64,000 nucleotides of DNA. Origin: Halomarina pelagica. Its GTDB lineage: Archaea > Halobacteriota > Halobacteria > Halobacteriales > Haloarculaceae. Made by a program: the position numbers and the translations under genes. The DNA lies in the NCBI RefSeq assembly GCF_024228315.1, contig NZ_CP100454.1:1798001-1862000 (forward strand). Direction: 5' to 3'. Shown here piece after piece: positions 16,695 through 28,048 of this stretch (position 1 is the first letter of the stretch; the number at the start of each line of letters is the position of its first letter). The notes beneath the pieces are model-generated. The model was not told the DNA's origin, did no database searches, and was given only the letters and a program-made list of their open reading frames with translations.

Positions 16695-18422
16695 CTACTG
16701 CTTGAGCTTGACCGTGTTGAGGTACGGTCCGCCGATGGAACTGACCGTGTAGGTGCTCTGATCGACCGCCTCGTTGACGCCGCGGAGCGTCTTCGCGTAG
16801 TCGATGAACACCCACGGTGCCTCCTCGTGGGCGAGCTTACCCGCCTGCTGGTAGAGCGTCCGGCGCTTCCCCTCGTCGTAGGTGGTCTGTCCCTTCTCGA
16901 CGAGCGTCATGTACTCGGGGTTGGCCCACGCGGCGACGTTCAGCGTGTTCATCCCCTTCGTGTCCCAGCTGACCCAGTCCTGGCCGCCGGGGACCTTCGA
17001 GTCCTCCACCTGCGGGTGGAGCAGCGCGTAGAAGAAGTTGTCCGGGTCCGCGTTGTCGGTGTACCACCCGAGGAAGCAGGCGTCGTGCTTGCCCTGGCTG
17101 GTGAAATCGAGGAACGACGAGAACGTCGAGAACTGGTTGATCTCGACGGTGACGCCCACGTCCGCGAGGTCGGATTTCACCTGCTGGGCCGTCTCGAGCG
17201 GCGACGGGTTGTACCCCCGGGGGTTCGAGAACGTCGCCAGCTGGAAGGTGAGACCGTCGCCGAAGCCCGCCTCCTCCAGCAGCTTCTTCGCCTTCTGCTT
17301 GTCGTTCGGGTACGGCTTCACGCCGTCGTTGTACCCGAGGACGTTCGGCGGGATGGGCTGGTCGGCCTGCGTGGCGAAGCCCTCGTAGATCTCCTCGACG
17401 ATGACCTTCGTGTTGACGGCGTAGCTGATCGCCTGCCTGACCTTCTTCTTCCGGAACGGTTCGAACCGGGCCATGTTGAACGCCATGTACCCGACGTTGA
17501 TGCCGTCCTTCTCCAGCAGCGTCGCGGAGTCGGCGCTCTTGATCTGCTTCGAGGCCTGCGCGCCGATCCCGTCGATGACGTGCGCGTCGCCGTTGACGAC
17601 CGCCTGCGCGCGCGTCGAGTTCTCCTTGATCCCCCTGAACACGACCTGGTCGACGTGGGGGCCGTCGCCCCAGTACTCGCCGTTCTTTCGGAGCAGGACG
17701 CGCTGGTTGCTGTTGTCCATCTGGTCGAACGTGAACGGGCCCGTCCCGACGGGGTTCGCCCCGAGTTGCTGCTGGTCCGAACCCAGTTCCTCGATCTGCT
17801 TCTTCGAGAGCACCGAGGAGGCGAACATCGCCAGGTTCCGCAGGAACGGCGCGTACTTCTGCTTCAGTTCGATGGTCAGCGAGCGCTTGCCGTCGGCCGT
17901 GACGTCCTTCACCCAGTTTCCGAGCGTGAAGGGACCGTAGGCGGACATCTTCCCGGTGACCGACTCCTTGCCCAGGTAGTACTGGTAGCTGTCGTCGACG
18001 AACCGGCGGTAGGTCGCCACGAAGTCGTCGGCGGTGAACTCATCGCCGTTGTGGAAGGTGACGCCCTCGCGGAGCGTGAGCGTGGCCGTCGTCTCCGTCA
18101 GTTCGTAGTCGGTCGCCAGCCCGGCCTCGAGCTTCCCGCCGCCGCCGGGGACGAACTGGATGAGCTGGTTGAAGATCTGGTTGGTGACCTTCACGACCTC
18201 GCCGCTGGTCGTCTGCTGGGGGTCGTAGTTCGTCGGGTGGTCGCCGCGGGCCCAGATGAGGGTACCGCCGCTGCCGCCGCCACCGCCGTTACCGTTGCCG
18301 TCGCCGTCGCCGTTACCGTCGCCACCGTTACCGCCGGCACACCCCGCCAGCGTCGCGGCCGCCGCCGTCGCGCCCGCCGCCTTCAGGAACGTTCTCCGGC
18401 CATATTTGTCACCAGTAGGCAT
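16695..18422 (-). CDS. dppA: Dipeptide/oligopeptide ABC transporter substrate-binding lipoprotein
   Basis: 575 residues of solute-binding protein family 5. GRRTFLKAAGATAAAATLAGC (9-29) is a twin-arginine signal with a lipobox, so the protein is exported folded by Tat and lipid-anchored. A Gly/Asn/Asp linker follows. The body has LRRGVTFHNG-type features (LREGVTFHNGDEFTADDFVATYRRF, about 110-135) and GWYTDNADPDNFFYALLHP near the end, typical of DppA/OppA. It captures the solute outside the cell for DppBC. A GTG six nt upstream of the chosen ATG is an alternative start. Confidence 0.92.
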   Translation of the reverse strand: MPTGDKYGRRTFLKAAGATAAAATLAGCAGGNGGDGNGDGDGNGNGGGGGSGGTLIWARGDHPTNYDPQQTTSGEVVKVTNQIFNQLIQFVPGGGGKLEAGLATDYELTETTATLTLREGVTFHNGDEFTADDFVATYRRFVDDSYQYYLGKESVTGKMSAYGPFTLGNWVKDVTADGKRSLTIELKQKYAPFLRNLAMFASSVLSKKQIEELGSDQQQLGANPVGTGPFTFDQMDNSNQRVLLRKNGEYWGDGPHVDQVVFRGIKENSTRAQAVVNGDAHVIDGIGAQASKQIKSADSATLLEKDGINVGYMAFNMARFEPFRKKKVRQAISYAVNTKVIVEEIYEGFATQADQPIPPNVLGYNDGVKPYPNDKQKAKKLLEEAGFGDGLTFQLATFSNPRGYNPSPLETAQQVKSDLADVGVTVEINQFSTFSSFLDFTSQGKHDACFLGWYTDNADPDNFFYALLHPQVEDSKVPGGQDWVSWDTKGMNTLNVAAWANPEYMTLVEKGQTTYDEGKRRTLYQQAGKLAHEEAPWVFIDYAKTLRGVNEAVDQSTYTVSSIGGPYLNTVKLKQ

Positions 18423-18503
18423 ACTCACAAGGGTCGCACGGTATTACATAAGGTTACCGAAGACTCCCAAGTCAAATTCAGTCACGGGGAGCGGTTTTCT
18501 CTA

Positions 18504-21104
<2,601 letters not shown>

Positions 21105-21265
21105 AGCCGTCGTTGGCGAGATGTCACTAAATCGTTTGGGGAGTCGCGTCGCGGGACGGTGTCGCAATCGAGACGCCGATCGCCGCCGACCGTCCGCGGG
21201 GCCCGGGTGGAGAGCTGAGAGGGGAGAGCGGACACCCTTTTACTCCCGGAACGTTGAGGTCGGAC

Positions 21266-21721
21266 ATGGACGAACACGGCGGCGTGCGCGTCGGCGACGG
21301 CTGGGAGCAGGTCATCGACGACATGGAGGCGACCGCGGACGAGTACCGCGAGGAGGGGTACGACGTGGTCGCGCTCCACCCCGGCGACGTGACGACACCC
21401 GACGACGGGAGCGGTTTCGACGTCGTCGTCCCGGGCGAGGAGTTCGAGCGGGTGCAGGCGCTGGTCGCGTCGTCGTCGCTCGACGAGACGGAGGTGTTCC
21501 GCGCCGAGGAGGAGGGCGTCGTCTACGTGCTCGTCGTCGTCCGCGACGGCGACGCCGGCGTCGCGGTCTGCTGTCCGCTCTACTACGCGCCCGATCGGAT
21601 CGACGGGGTGCGCGAGTCCGCCGCGGAGACGGGGCAGGTGCTCACCTACGTGCGGAGCCTGAGCAGCGACGAGGCCGTCGCGATCGCGTTCGACCGACCG
21701 GAGCTGTTCTTCGCGGACTAG
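21266..21721 (+). CDS. Conserved haloarchaeal protein, unknown function
   Basis: 151 residues, acidic and soluble, with [31 protein letters not shown] near the N-terminus and a C-terminal beta-rich part ([23 protein letters not shown]). The compositional profile fits a real haloarchaeal protein, but I can name no function. A TATA-like cttttac lies 23-29 nt before the ATG at 21266; the alternative upstream ATG (21254) would overlap the expected transcription start. Confidence 0.7.
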   Translation: MDEHGGVRVGDGWEQVIDDMEATADEYREEGYDVVALHPGDVTTPDDGSGFDVVVPGEEFERVQALVASSSLDETEVFRAEEEGVVYVLVVVRDGDAGVAVCCPLYYAPDRIDGVRESAAETGQVLTYVRSLSSDEAVAIAFDRPELFFAD

Positions 21722-21834
21722 TCCGGATTTGGCCGGATCGTCCGGGTCGCGCTCGCAGCCGCGCCGCCCACTTGTGGCCCCTCTTACGCACGGATGCGGA
21801 ACGCGGATGGTCGGCGACGGGAAGGGTCCGCACG

Positions 21835-22269
21835 ATGACCGCGATCGAGATCGAGGAACTGACGGGCGAGGACGAGTGGCGCGACGCCCACCCCGTGATG
21901 CGCCAGCTACGGCCGCACCTGGACGAGGCGGCGTTCCTGGACTACCGCGGACGGCTTCGAGAGGAGGGCTACGCCCTGTTCGCGCTCTCCGTCGACGGCG
22001 AGATCGCGGCGCTCGCGGGCGCGCGGATCCGGACGACGACCTACTACGGCCGCCACGTCTGGGTTGACGACCTCGTGACCGACGCCGAGCGCCGCTCCCG
22101 GAGCTACGGCGAGCGCCTGCTCGATCACGTCGCGGCGTGGGGGCGGGAGAACGGCTGTGGGACGATCGCGCTCTCGTCCGGCCTCGAACGTGCCGACGCG
22201 CACCGCTTCTACGAGGAGCGGGCCGGGATGGATCGGGCGAGCTACGTGTTCACGCGGTCGCTGGAGTAG
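21835..22269 (+). CDS. GNAT-family N-acetyltransferase
   Basis: 144 residues. The GNAT fold is shown by the substrate-side helix [19 protein letters not shown], the strand [18 protein letters not shown], the motif A region [33 protein letters not shown] (acetyl-CoA pyrophosphate loop in RSRSYGERL) and [21 protein letters not shown]. It transfers acetyl from acetyl-CoA to an unknown amine. It stands as a single gene following the 21266-21721 gene. Confidence 0.87.
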   Translation: MTAIEIEELTGEDEWRDAHPVMRQLRPHLDEAAFLDYRGRLREEGYALFALSVDGEIAALAGARIRTTTYYGRHVWVDDLVTDAERRSRSYGERLLDHVAAWGRENGCGTIALSSGLERADAHRFYEERAGMDRASYVFTRSLE

Positions 22270-22351
22270 CTGGCGCTCCGACTCGTGGAACGTACGTTGC
22301 GGTAGCCCTCTCGCTACCCACGCGATTCGGGGCGAACAGATTTAGCGCCGG

Positions 22352-22368
22352 GACGAGTAGATCTCGTC
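22352..22368. promoter_or_regulatory. Candidate operator of PIN pair 2
   Basis: GACGAG-tagat-CTCGTC is a perfect 6-bp inverted repeat with a 5-nt spacer ending one base before the ATG at 22369. A TATA-like GATTTAGC is at 22339-22346, so the repeat sits at the expected transcription start and could be the binding site of the adjacent antitoxin. Confidence 0.55.
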
Positions 22369-22629
22369 ATGAGTACGGGGCGTGAGATCCGGTTACTCGA
22401 AGGGCCCGACCGGTGGACCGCGGTCGATGAGGAGACGGGGGTCACGGCCACTGGCGAGACGCGCCGACGAGCACTCGGTCGGCTCGATGCAGCCGTCGCT
22501 CGATACGTCGCTGAGGACCGATCGCGTAGCGACGCGCAGAACCGTTTGGGCAAGCGACTCGCCGGACGCTTCGCGGACATCGACGTCGATTCCGTCGCGA
22601 GCGTGCGCGAGATCCGCGAGCGCGAGTGA
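22369..22629 (+). CDS. Antitoxin-like protein of PIN pair 2
   Basis: 86 residues. The first 50 (REIRLLEGPDRWTAVDEETGVTATGETRRRALGRLDAAVARY) resemble the small alpha-beta HicB-like fold found in several haloarchaeal antitoxins. The remainder (NRLGKRLAGRFADIDVDSVASVREIRERE) ends in a basic/acidic helix that could wrap the PIN toxin. The gene directly precedes the PIN gene with a 3-nt gap. It is unrelated to the HTH antitoxin of pair 1. Confidence 0.75.
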   Translation: MSTGREIRLLEGPDRWTAVDEETGVTATGETRRRALGRLDAAVARYVAEDRSRSDAQNRLGKRLAGRFADIDVDSVASVREIRERE

Positions 22630-22632
22630 TCG

Positions 22633-23028
22633 ATGAGCGGTCCGCTGTTCGTCGATACGAACGTCTTCATCGCGACTTTGACCGACGAACCCCAACGAGG
22701 AGCGGTCGCAACGGCGCTCCTCGACGGGTCACGAACGCTCGCGACCTCGACGCTCGTGCTGATGGAACTCCGGACCGTCCTCGCGAAGAAGAAGCGCGTC
22801 GAGCAATCGCGCGTCGAGGAGACGCTCGCGGATCTCCGTGAGGATCTCCTGGTCTTTCCGCCGGCGATACAGGACGTAGTAAACGCCGAATCGCTACAAC
22901 AGGAGACGCTCCTGTACCCGATGGACGCTCTCCTTCTCGCGCAAGCACAGCGGCGCGACTGGCCGTTCGTTACCTTCGACGGCGAACTGCTCGCGAACGG
23001 GGCGGTACCCCTGGACGAGTTCATTTGA
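22633..23028 (+). CDS. PIN-domain toxin (VapC-like), pair 2
   Basis: 131 residues: LFVDTNVFIATLTDEPQRGAVATALL (first Asp), STLVLMELRTVLAKKK (conserved Glu), and LLYPMDALLLAQAQRRDWPFVTFDGEL (C-terminal Asp residues) form the PIN active site. It is predicted to be an Mg-dependent ribonuclease neutralised by the upstream 86-residue protein. Start chosen at the ATG 3 nt after the antitoxin stop. Confidence 0.88.
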   Translation: MSGPLFVDTNVFIATLTDEPQRGAVATALLDGSRTLATSTLVLMELRTVLAKKKRVEQSRVEETLADLREDLLVFPPAIQDVVNAESLQQETLLYPMDALLLAQAQRRDWPFVTFDGELLANGAVPLDEFI

Positions 23029-23216
23029 GTCAGTATTCGTGCTGCTCGGCCGGTGTCACTTCACCGTCAGGGTTTTTCGGCAATGCTCTCGTCTCCCGCT
23101 GGGCCGCGTCTATCGAAGTGGGCGTCGCAGGGCGGACAACGAGCCCGGTATCGGTAGATCGCGTCTGGAGACGTTATTCAGGAGAAGCCGACCGTTCGAT
23201 CGCTCGACTGACGCCG

Positions 23217-23960
23217 CTAGTCGTCGTCCGCGCTCGTCTCCGTCTCCGTCTCCCGCTCGCGCAGTTCCGAACTCGCCTTCCGCACCTCGCGCATGATGCT
23301 GCTGATTCGCTCCTCCGCCTCGAGTTCCTGCTCGACGGAGAGGTCCACGCCCTCGACTTCGAGGAGGAACTTCGCCACCTCGGTCGTCTCGTACATGATG
23401 TCGTCGAGTTCCTCGGCGGTGAAGAAGTCACACATCGCGCCGTAGAGGAACGTCGCGCCCGCCTTGCGGACCTTCTCCTCGAACGCCGCGCGGGCCTGGT
23501 TGACCGCCTGGGGCGTGTAGGTGTCCTCCATGAATGGGACGAGTTCGGGCAGGTTTTCGCCGATCTTCGTCATCTCGACGCCCGTCTCCGTGCGGAAGTC
23601 AGAACAGAGGCGGGCGATGGCCCACTCGCGGGCCGTGATGTACGTCCGGTCGCGGAGGAAGCGGTTCGCCCGGTCGTACTGCGCGCCGTCGATCTTCTTG
23701 AAGCGTTCGTACTTGCGCACGTCCTCCGGGACCTCCCGATCGACCGGCCCGTCCGCGCCCCCCGGAGCGGCGTCGGCGTCGCTCGAGGCCTCCCGCTCGT
23801 CGATCCCTCGCTCGTCAGTCGATCCGGCGTCGGTCGATCCGGCGTTGGACCCGCGAGACGACGAGTCCGGTTCGTCGGTGGGGGCGTCTCCTCGTGGGGA
23901 CTCGTCGGCGGCGGACGGCTGGCGACGGTCGTTCTCGTCGTCTCCCGGCGTCTCGGTCAT
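23217..23960 (-). CDS. Conserved haloarchaeal protein, DUF5806-like
   Basis: 247 residues: an N-terminal disordered Asp/Ser/Gly-rich tail (1-85), then a conserved core starting RKYERFKKIDGAQYDRANRFLRDRTYITAREWAIARLC and continuing MTKIGENLPELVPFMEDTYTPQAVNQAR. This core matches what I recall of DUF5806, a helical haloarchaeal family of unknown function. The C-terminus is a charged coiled-coil-like helix (VEQELEAEERISSIMREVRKASSELRERE). The ATG at 23960 is followed immediately by the disordered tail; a start nearer the core cannot be excluded. Confidence 0.75.
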   Translation of the reverse strand: MTETPGDDENDRRQPSAADESPRGDAPTDEPDSSSRGSNAGSTDAGSTDERGIDEREASSDADAAPGGADGPVDREVPEDVRKYERFKKIDGAQYDRANRFLRDRTYITAREWAIARLCSDFRTETGVEMTKIGENLPELVPFMEDTYTPQAVNQARAAFEEKVRKAGATFLYGAMCDFFTAEELDDIMYETTEVAKFLLEVEGVDLSVEQELEAEERISSIMREVRKASSELRERETETETSADDD

Positions 23961-24070
23961 ACCTTCCCTCCAGTCCGGTCGCGAAAAAGGGTGTCGCCGG
24001 GCGTCTCGTCGGGGGGGGCCCGACGATCGTTGCCGGGAGGCTTTTGCTCTCACGGGGTAATCACCCACGC

Positions 24071-24439
24071 ATGCGAACGCTGGTGGGCATCGGCGGCAGC
24101 GACGATTCGCTGCGCGCCCTGGGGCAGGCGCTCGATCGCGCGCGCGAGGCCGGCGACGAGGTGACGGTCGCCGTCGTGGAGAACCCGGACTCGCCGCTCT
24201 CGGTCGAGGAGGTCGAATCGCGTGCGCGCGACCGGCTCGTCGACCTCGGGATGGACGCCGAGGTCGTGTCACTGGAGGGCCACGCCGGGAGCCGGCTGGT
24301 CGACCTCGCGGAGAGCGGCGGCTTCGACCGCATCGTGCTCGGGGGCGGCGAGACGAGTCCCCTCGGGAAGATCAACATCGGCAGCATCGCCGAGTTCGTC
24401 CTGCTGAACGCCAACACGTCGGTGACGCTGATACGATGA
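24071..24439 (+). CDS. Universal stress protein (UspA domain), first of three
   Basis: 122 residues with the Usp fold: MRTLVGIGGSDDSLRALGQALDRA at the N-terminus and FDRIVLGGGETSPLGKINIGSIAEFVLLNANTSVTLIR at the C-terminus, which contains the G-x9-G(S) nucleotide-binding loop pattern. It overlaps the following GNAT gene by the ATGA type, so the two form an operon. Divergent from the DUF5806-like gene. Confidence 0.87.
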   Translation: MRTLVGIGGSDDSLRALGQALDRAREAGDEVTVAVVENPDSPLSVEEVESRARDRLVDLGMDAEVVSLEGHAGSRLVDLAESGGFDRIVLGGGETSPLGKINIGSIAEFVLLNANTSVTLIR

Positions 24440-24972
24440 CGCGCATCTATCCCGATGAACCGGCCGGACCGTTCGAGGCCCCGCCGCTGTCCTTCGAGGA
24501 CAAGGAGGGCCGCACCGTCGAGATACGGGCGTTCGACGGGGACGTGGACGCGCTCGTCGCGATGTACCTCGACTTCGACCCGGAGGACCGCGCGCAGGGC
24601 ATCCCGCCGACGGGCGAGGAGCGCATCCGCGACTGGCTCGACGGGATCGCGAGCGAGGACTGCGTGAACGTCGTCGCGCGCGCGAACGAGCAGGTCGTCG
24701 GACACGCCACGCTCGTCCCCGACGGCGGAGCGGGGTACGAACTCGCCATCTTCGTCCTCTCTTCGTACCAGAACGCGGGCATCGGGACGAGGCTCATCAC
24801 CGCGCTGCTGGGCCAGGGCGAGCGCGAGGGCGTGGACCGCGTCTGGCTCACCGTCGAGCGGTGGAACGCGCCCGCCATCGCGCTCTACCGGAAGGTGGGC
24901 TTCGAGTCGAGCAAGTCCGAGAGCTTCGAGATGGAGATGTCGCTGCGCCTCGATCCCGGGCGGCGGGACTAG
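24436..24972 (+). CDS. GNAT-family N-acetyltransferase
   Basis: 178 residues. After a tail (PDEPAGPFEAPPLSFEDKEG) the fold begins RTVEIRAFDGDVDALVAMYLDF. The acetyl-CoA motif is ELAIFVLSSYQNAGIGTRLITALLGQGEREG (QNAGIG pyrophosphate loop), followed by VWLTVERWNAPAIALYRKVGF. It lies in an operon with the Usp gene just upstream (ATGA overlap) and its stop shares the palindrome CTAG with the stop of the convergent Usp gene, so the 3' ends are fully fused. Confidence 0.87.
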   Translation: MTRIYPDEPAGPFEAPPLSFEDKEGRTVEIRAFDGDVDALVAMYLDFDPEDRAQGIPPTGEERIRDWLDGIASEDCVNVVARANEQVVGHATLVPDGGAGYELAIFVLSSYQNAGIGTRLITALLGQGEREGVDRVWLTVERWNAPAIALYRKVGFESSKSESFEMEMSLRLDPGRRD

Positions 24973-25349
24973 ACCGACAACACGGGCTGTTCGGCGAACT
25001 GGAGGACGTACCCCGCGACCTTGCCGAGCAGCTCGCCGGGGTGCTCGCGGGGGACGACGAGGAAGTCCGCCCCGGCGTCCTCGCCGGCGTCGAGGACGAC
25101 GCTCCCGGGGTGGGTCGTGAGGTGCGACGTGGAGAAGCCGTAGGCGACCGAGTGGGTGAGCGGAACGTCGTCCGCGAGGGCGCGGACGCTGGTCATCATC
25201 TCCTCGGTGTGCTCGCGCCGGTCCCGATCGAGGACGTACAGCGCGTGGACCTGCGCGTCGTAGCGCTCCGCGACGGCGACGGCGACCTCGATCGCCCGGT
25301 CCGACTCCCCGCTGCCGTCGACGGGGACAAGCACCGTGTCGATGTCCAT
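24969..25349 (-). CDS. Universal stress protein (UspA domain), second of three
   Basis: 126 residues from the ATG at 25349: MDIDTVLVPVDGSGESDRAIEVAVAVAERYDAQVHALYVLD is a canonical Usp start. The C-terminal nucleotide-binding loop is weakened: GADFLVVPREHPGELLGKVAGYVLQFAEQPVLSV keeps the shape but lacks the usual GxxGxxxxxxxGS, so ATP binding is doubtful. Divergently transcribed from the third Usp gene with a 68-nt shared promoter region. Confidence 0.85.
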   Translation of the reverse strand: MDIDTVLVPVDGSGESDRAIEVAVAVAERYDAQVHALYVLDRDRREHTEEMMTSVRALADDVPLTHSVAYGFSTSHLTTHPGSVVLDAGEDAGADFLVVPREHPGELLGKVAGYVLQFAEQPVLSV

Positions 25350-25417
25350 ACGGGGTCCTGCGCCAGCGAGGGCAAAAACCCACCGAGTATTTGAGACCGG
25401 CCGCGATAGTCGCACAC

Positions 25418-25816
25418 ATGTTCGAGACGGTGGTCATCGCGACCGACGGCAGCACGAGCGCGGCGCGGGCGGTCGACGCGGCGCTCGATCTCGCCCGTCG
25501 CTTCGACGCCGAAGTCCACGTCCTCTCGGTGCTGGACGAACCCACCGCCGCCCACGAGGCGGAGGTGCGGGACGTCCTCGCCGCGCTCAGGGCCGACACC
25601 GACTACCCCCTGACGACCGTGATCGAGCGCGGCGAGGCCGCCGAGACGATCCAGGCCTACGCCGCGTCGGTCGACGCCGACCTCGTCGCCACGGGGACGC
25701 GCGGCCGAGACGGCCCCTTCTCCTACCACCTCGGGAGCGTCGCCGAGGCGATCGTCCACGACTGTCCCGTCCCCGTGCTGACCGTCAGACAGCTGGAGCA
25801 CCCAGAGGAGGCGTAA
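25418..25816 (+). CDS. Universal stress protein (UspA domain), third of three
   Basis: 132 residues, MFETVVIATDGSTSAARAVDAALDLARRFDAEVHVLSVLD at the start and VATGTRGRDGPFSYHLGSVAEAIVHDCPVPVLTVR at the end, containing the GxxGxxxxxxxGS nucleotide-binding pattern. The ATG at 25418 gives the family-standard N-terminus; a short upstream extension in the open frame is not needed. Confidence 0.9.
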   Translation: MFETVVIATDGSTSAARAVDAALDLARRFDAEVHVLSVLDEPTAAHEAEVRDVLAALRADTDYPLTTVIERGEAAETIQAYAASVDADLVATGTRGRDGPFSYHLGSVAEAIVHDCPVPVLTVRQLEHPEEA

Positions 25817-25852
25817 CGCCCGACGACGCATCGTCGAGCGACCTGGCGGACC

Positions 25853-25887
25853 GTGGACGGTGGACGGTGGACGGTGGACGGTGGACG
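25853..25887. repeat. Heptanucleotide tandem repeat (GTGGACG x5)
   Basis: Five exact tandem copies of the 7-bp unit gtggacg lie between the third Usp gene and the DHH gene, followed by the degenerate acggacgg. It is non-coding in the chosen annotation and lies about 55-90 nt before the DHH start codon, so it may modulate the distance between upstream sequences and that gene's promoter. Confidence 0.85.
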
Positions 25888-25942
25888 ACGGACGGCGCGG
25901 GCGAACCACCGCCTTGATTGCGTCCCGTCCCCTCGGCCCCGT

Positions 25943-27082
25943 ATGAACGAGGACCTCATCGACACGGATCGGCTCTCCCTGTCGCGCAAGTCGGTCATCC
26001 CCGGCGCGGGCTTCTTCCTGCCGGACGAGGAGGGACCGAGCGAGGAGCGCGTCGCCGCGCTCGAACGCGCGGAGACGGTCGTCGTCGCCGACCCGGACGC
26101 GGACGGCCTCGGGTGCGTCGCGCTGATCCGCGAGGCGCGCGGCGACGTCGAGGCGGGGACGGTCGATCCCGGCGAGGAGTTCGAACCCCCAGAGGGGCGC
26201 GTCGCGCTCCTGCCCACCTCGCCGCACGACCTCGCCGACTCCTTCGCGGCGGCCGCCGAGTACCTCCCGGACGGCGTCGAGGTGTTCGTCTGCGACCTCT
26301 GCCCCGACGAGGAGACAGACGTCGACGCGCTCGCGGACGTCGTCGCGGGCGCGTCCACGGTGTCGTGGTTCGACCACCACCAGTGGGACCCCGACCTCGC
26401 CGCGCGGGTGCGCGAACTGGGCGTCGAACTCGTCGTCGGCGACTCGGAGGAGGAGTGCACGACCGACGTCGCCCTGCGTAGCCTCGATCACGACTTCGAC
26501 GCGCGCTTCGAGGACCTCGCCGCGGTGACGCGCGATCACGACCTCTGGATCCGCGCCGACGAGCGCAGCGACGACCTCGCCGACTACGCCTACTGGGTCT
26601 CCCCGGAGGTCTACGTCGCCACCGTGCGCGCCCACGGCGCGGACCTCCCGCCGATCGTCGAGCGGTACGTCGAGGAGCGGCGCATCGAGAAGCAGGCGCT
26701 GATCGACCTCGCGGTCGAGCGCGCCGACGTGCGGGAGGTGGACGGCGTCGACGTCGCCGTCACCTACGGGCGCTGTTCGCAGAACGAGGTCGCGGAGGCG
26801 CTGCGCGAGCGCGGCGCGGACGCCGCGGTGATCGTCAAGCCCGCCGGGAGCGCCTCCATCCGCGGCTCCGACGGGTTCGAGCGCTGTCACGAGGTCGCCG
26901 CGCAGGTCGGCGGCGGCGGCCACCCCCGCGCCGCCGGGTGCAAGCCCGACATCTACCGCGACATGCTCGACTACGCCCACCACTGGACGACCCGCGGCGC
27001 GACGACGAAACAGGTCATCCTCGACGCGTTCCGCAACCTGCCGCCGGAGGAGGAGGAGTCTGAGTTCGACGCCTACGACTGA
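25943..27082 (+). CDS. DHH-superfamily phosphoesterase (RecJ-like)
   Basis: 379 residues. Motifs: VVVADPDADGLGCVA (about 47-60, metal-binding DxD), a second Asp in FVCDLCPD, the DHH motif in SWFDHHQWD (about 144-146), DHDLW for motif IV, and the DHHA1 substrate motif VGGGGHPRAAG near 340. The family includes RecJ exonucleases, nanoRNases and cyclic dinucleotide phosphodiesterases. No OB or CBS domains are seen, so it is a small archaeal RecJ/DHH-type enzyme of uncertain substrate. Confidence 0.85.
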   Translation: MNEDLIDTDRLSLSRKSVIPGAGFFLPDEEGPSEERVAALERAETVVVADPDADGLGCVALIREARGDVEAGTVDPGEEFEPPEGRVALLPTSPHDLADSFAAAAEYLPDGVEVFVCDLCPDEETDVDALADVVAGASTVSWFDHHQWDPDLAARVRELGVELVVGDSEEECTTDVALRSLDHDFDARFEDLAAVTRDHDLWIRADERSDDLADYAYWVSPEVYVATVRAHGADLPPIVERYVEERRIEKQALIDLAVERADVREVDGVDVAVTYGRCSQNEVAEALRERGADAAVIVKPAGSASIRGSDGFERCHEVAAQVGGGGHPRAAGCKPDIYRDMLDYAHHWTTRGATTKQVILDAFRNLPPEEEESEFDAYD

Positions 27083-27115
27083 GCGAGCGGTCGCCTCCGT
27101 TCATCGAAGGACTCG

Positions 27116-27577
27116 CTATTCGTCCTCGTCCGGCACCGGTCGATCGCCCGCGACCCACCGGTCGGAGTAGGTCGTCCCGCAGGTGCAGGCCGCGTAGGCG
27201 TGGATCACGTCGCCCTCGGCGTAGAGGCCGCCGACCTCGGGGTTCGCCGCCTCCGCGAACGCGAAGACGAACCGCACGCGGTGGTCCTCGCCCGGTTCGT
27301 CGGGGTGGGCGCTCGGGCAGTCGCCGGCGGCGAGGTCGGGGGCGATCTCGCCCTCCGTCCCCATCGCCGCGCCGGCGAAGTTCATCGGATCGACGCCGAC
27401 GGCCGACTCGAAGGCGCTCCGCCCCCGGTCGCCGGGGACCACGAGGACGACGCCGCGGTCGGTCGCCTCGCCGATCGAGAGGAGGCCGTCGGGGTTCGCG
27501 ACGGCCTCGTCCGCGAGGAACATGAGCACGTCGTCCGGGCGCTCGCCCGCGAGGAATTCGCGTCGTGCGGTGTCCAT
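27116..27577 (-). CDS. Conserved haloarchaeal protein, DUF5807-like
   Basis: 153 residues: MDTARREFLAGERPDDVLMFLADEAVANPDGLL at the N-terminus, then AFESAVGVDPMNFAGAAMGTEGEIAPDLAAGDCPSAHPDEPG, and a C-terminal HAYAACTCGTTYSDRWVAG with a Cys pair. I tentatively connect it to a haloarchaeal DUF (DUF5807); no biochemical role is known. It is the last gene of a likely operon S6e - 27619-28044 - this gene, all on the minus strand with short gaps. Confidence 0.65.
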   Translation of the reverse strand: MDTARREFLAGERPDDVLMFLADEAVANPDGLLSIGEATDRGVVLVVPGDRGRSAFESAVGVDPMNFAGAAMGTEGEIAPDLAAGDCPSAHPDEPGEDHRVRFVFAFAEAANPEVGGLYAEGDVIHAYAACTCGTTYSDRWVAGDRPVPDEDE

Positions 27578-27618
27578 GGGCGTGGCTACTCGCCGCGGTG
27601 GGAAAAGCCTGCCACTCT

Positions 27619-28044
27619 CTACTCGTCGAGGTCGCGGGCGATGTCCGCGAGCGAGTCCGAGGGCGTATCGCGCGAGTCGTAGGTGGCGCGTTCGCCCGGC
27701 GCGCGGACGCCGTAGAGGTCGCCGGGATCGACGACGTCGAAGTGGACCGAGCGACCGAACGAGAGGTTGCCGTCCTCGTACCACTCGACGAGGCGGTTCG
27801 CGCCGTCGCGTTCGCGGGCCATCCGGGCGTTGTCGTACGCGCCGCGGATCTCGGGGACGTCGTCGAAGTCGGGTTCGATCCGGGCGTGATACGTGCGGCC
27901 GTCGAGGACGAGGCGGACGGGGTCGTCGGGGATCGACACCTCCTCGGGGAGCACCAGTTTCGGGCGGTCGGTCCGGCCCGCGCGCTCGAGGTGGGCGCGA
28001 ACGGTAGTAACCGAGGAGTGGTCGTGCGGGATGCGGTCGGCCAC
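27619..28044 (-). CDS. Conserved haloarchaeal protein, DUF7112-like
   Basis: 141 residues beginning MADRIPHDHSSVTTVRAHLERAGRTDRPKLVLPEEVSIPDDPVRLVLDG, then RIEPDFDDVPEIRGAYDNARMARERDGANRLVEWYEDG. It is a small beta-rich acidic protein that I loosely associate with haloarchaeal DUF7112. It starts 4 nt after the rps6e stop, so it is probably cotranscribed and possibly translationally linked with that r-protein gene. Function unknown. Confidence 0.7.
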   Translation of the reverse strand: MADRIPHDHSSVTTVRAHLERAGRTDRPKLVLPEEVSIPDDPVRLVLDGRTYHARIEPDFDDVPEIRGAYDNARMARERDGANRLVEWYEDGNLSFGRSVHFDVVDPGDLYGVRAPGERATYDSRDTPSDSLADIARDLDE

Positions 28045-28048
28045 TGCC

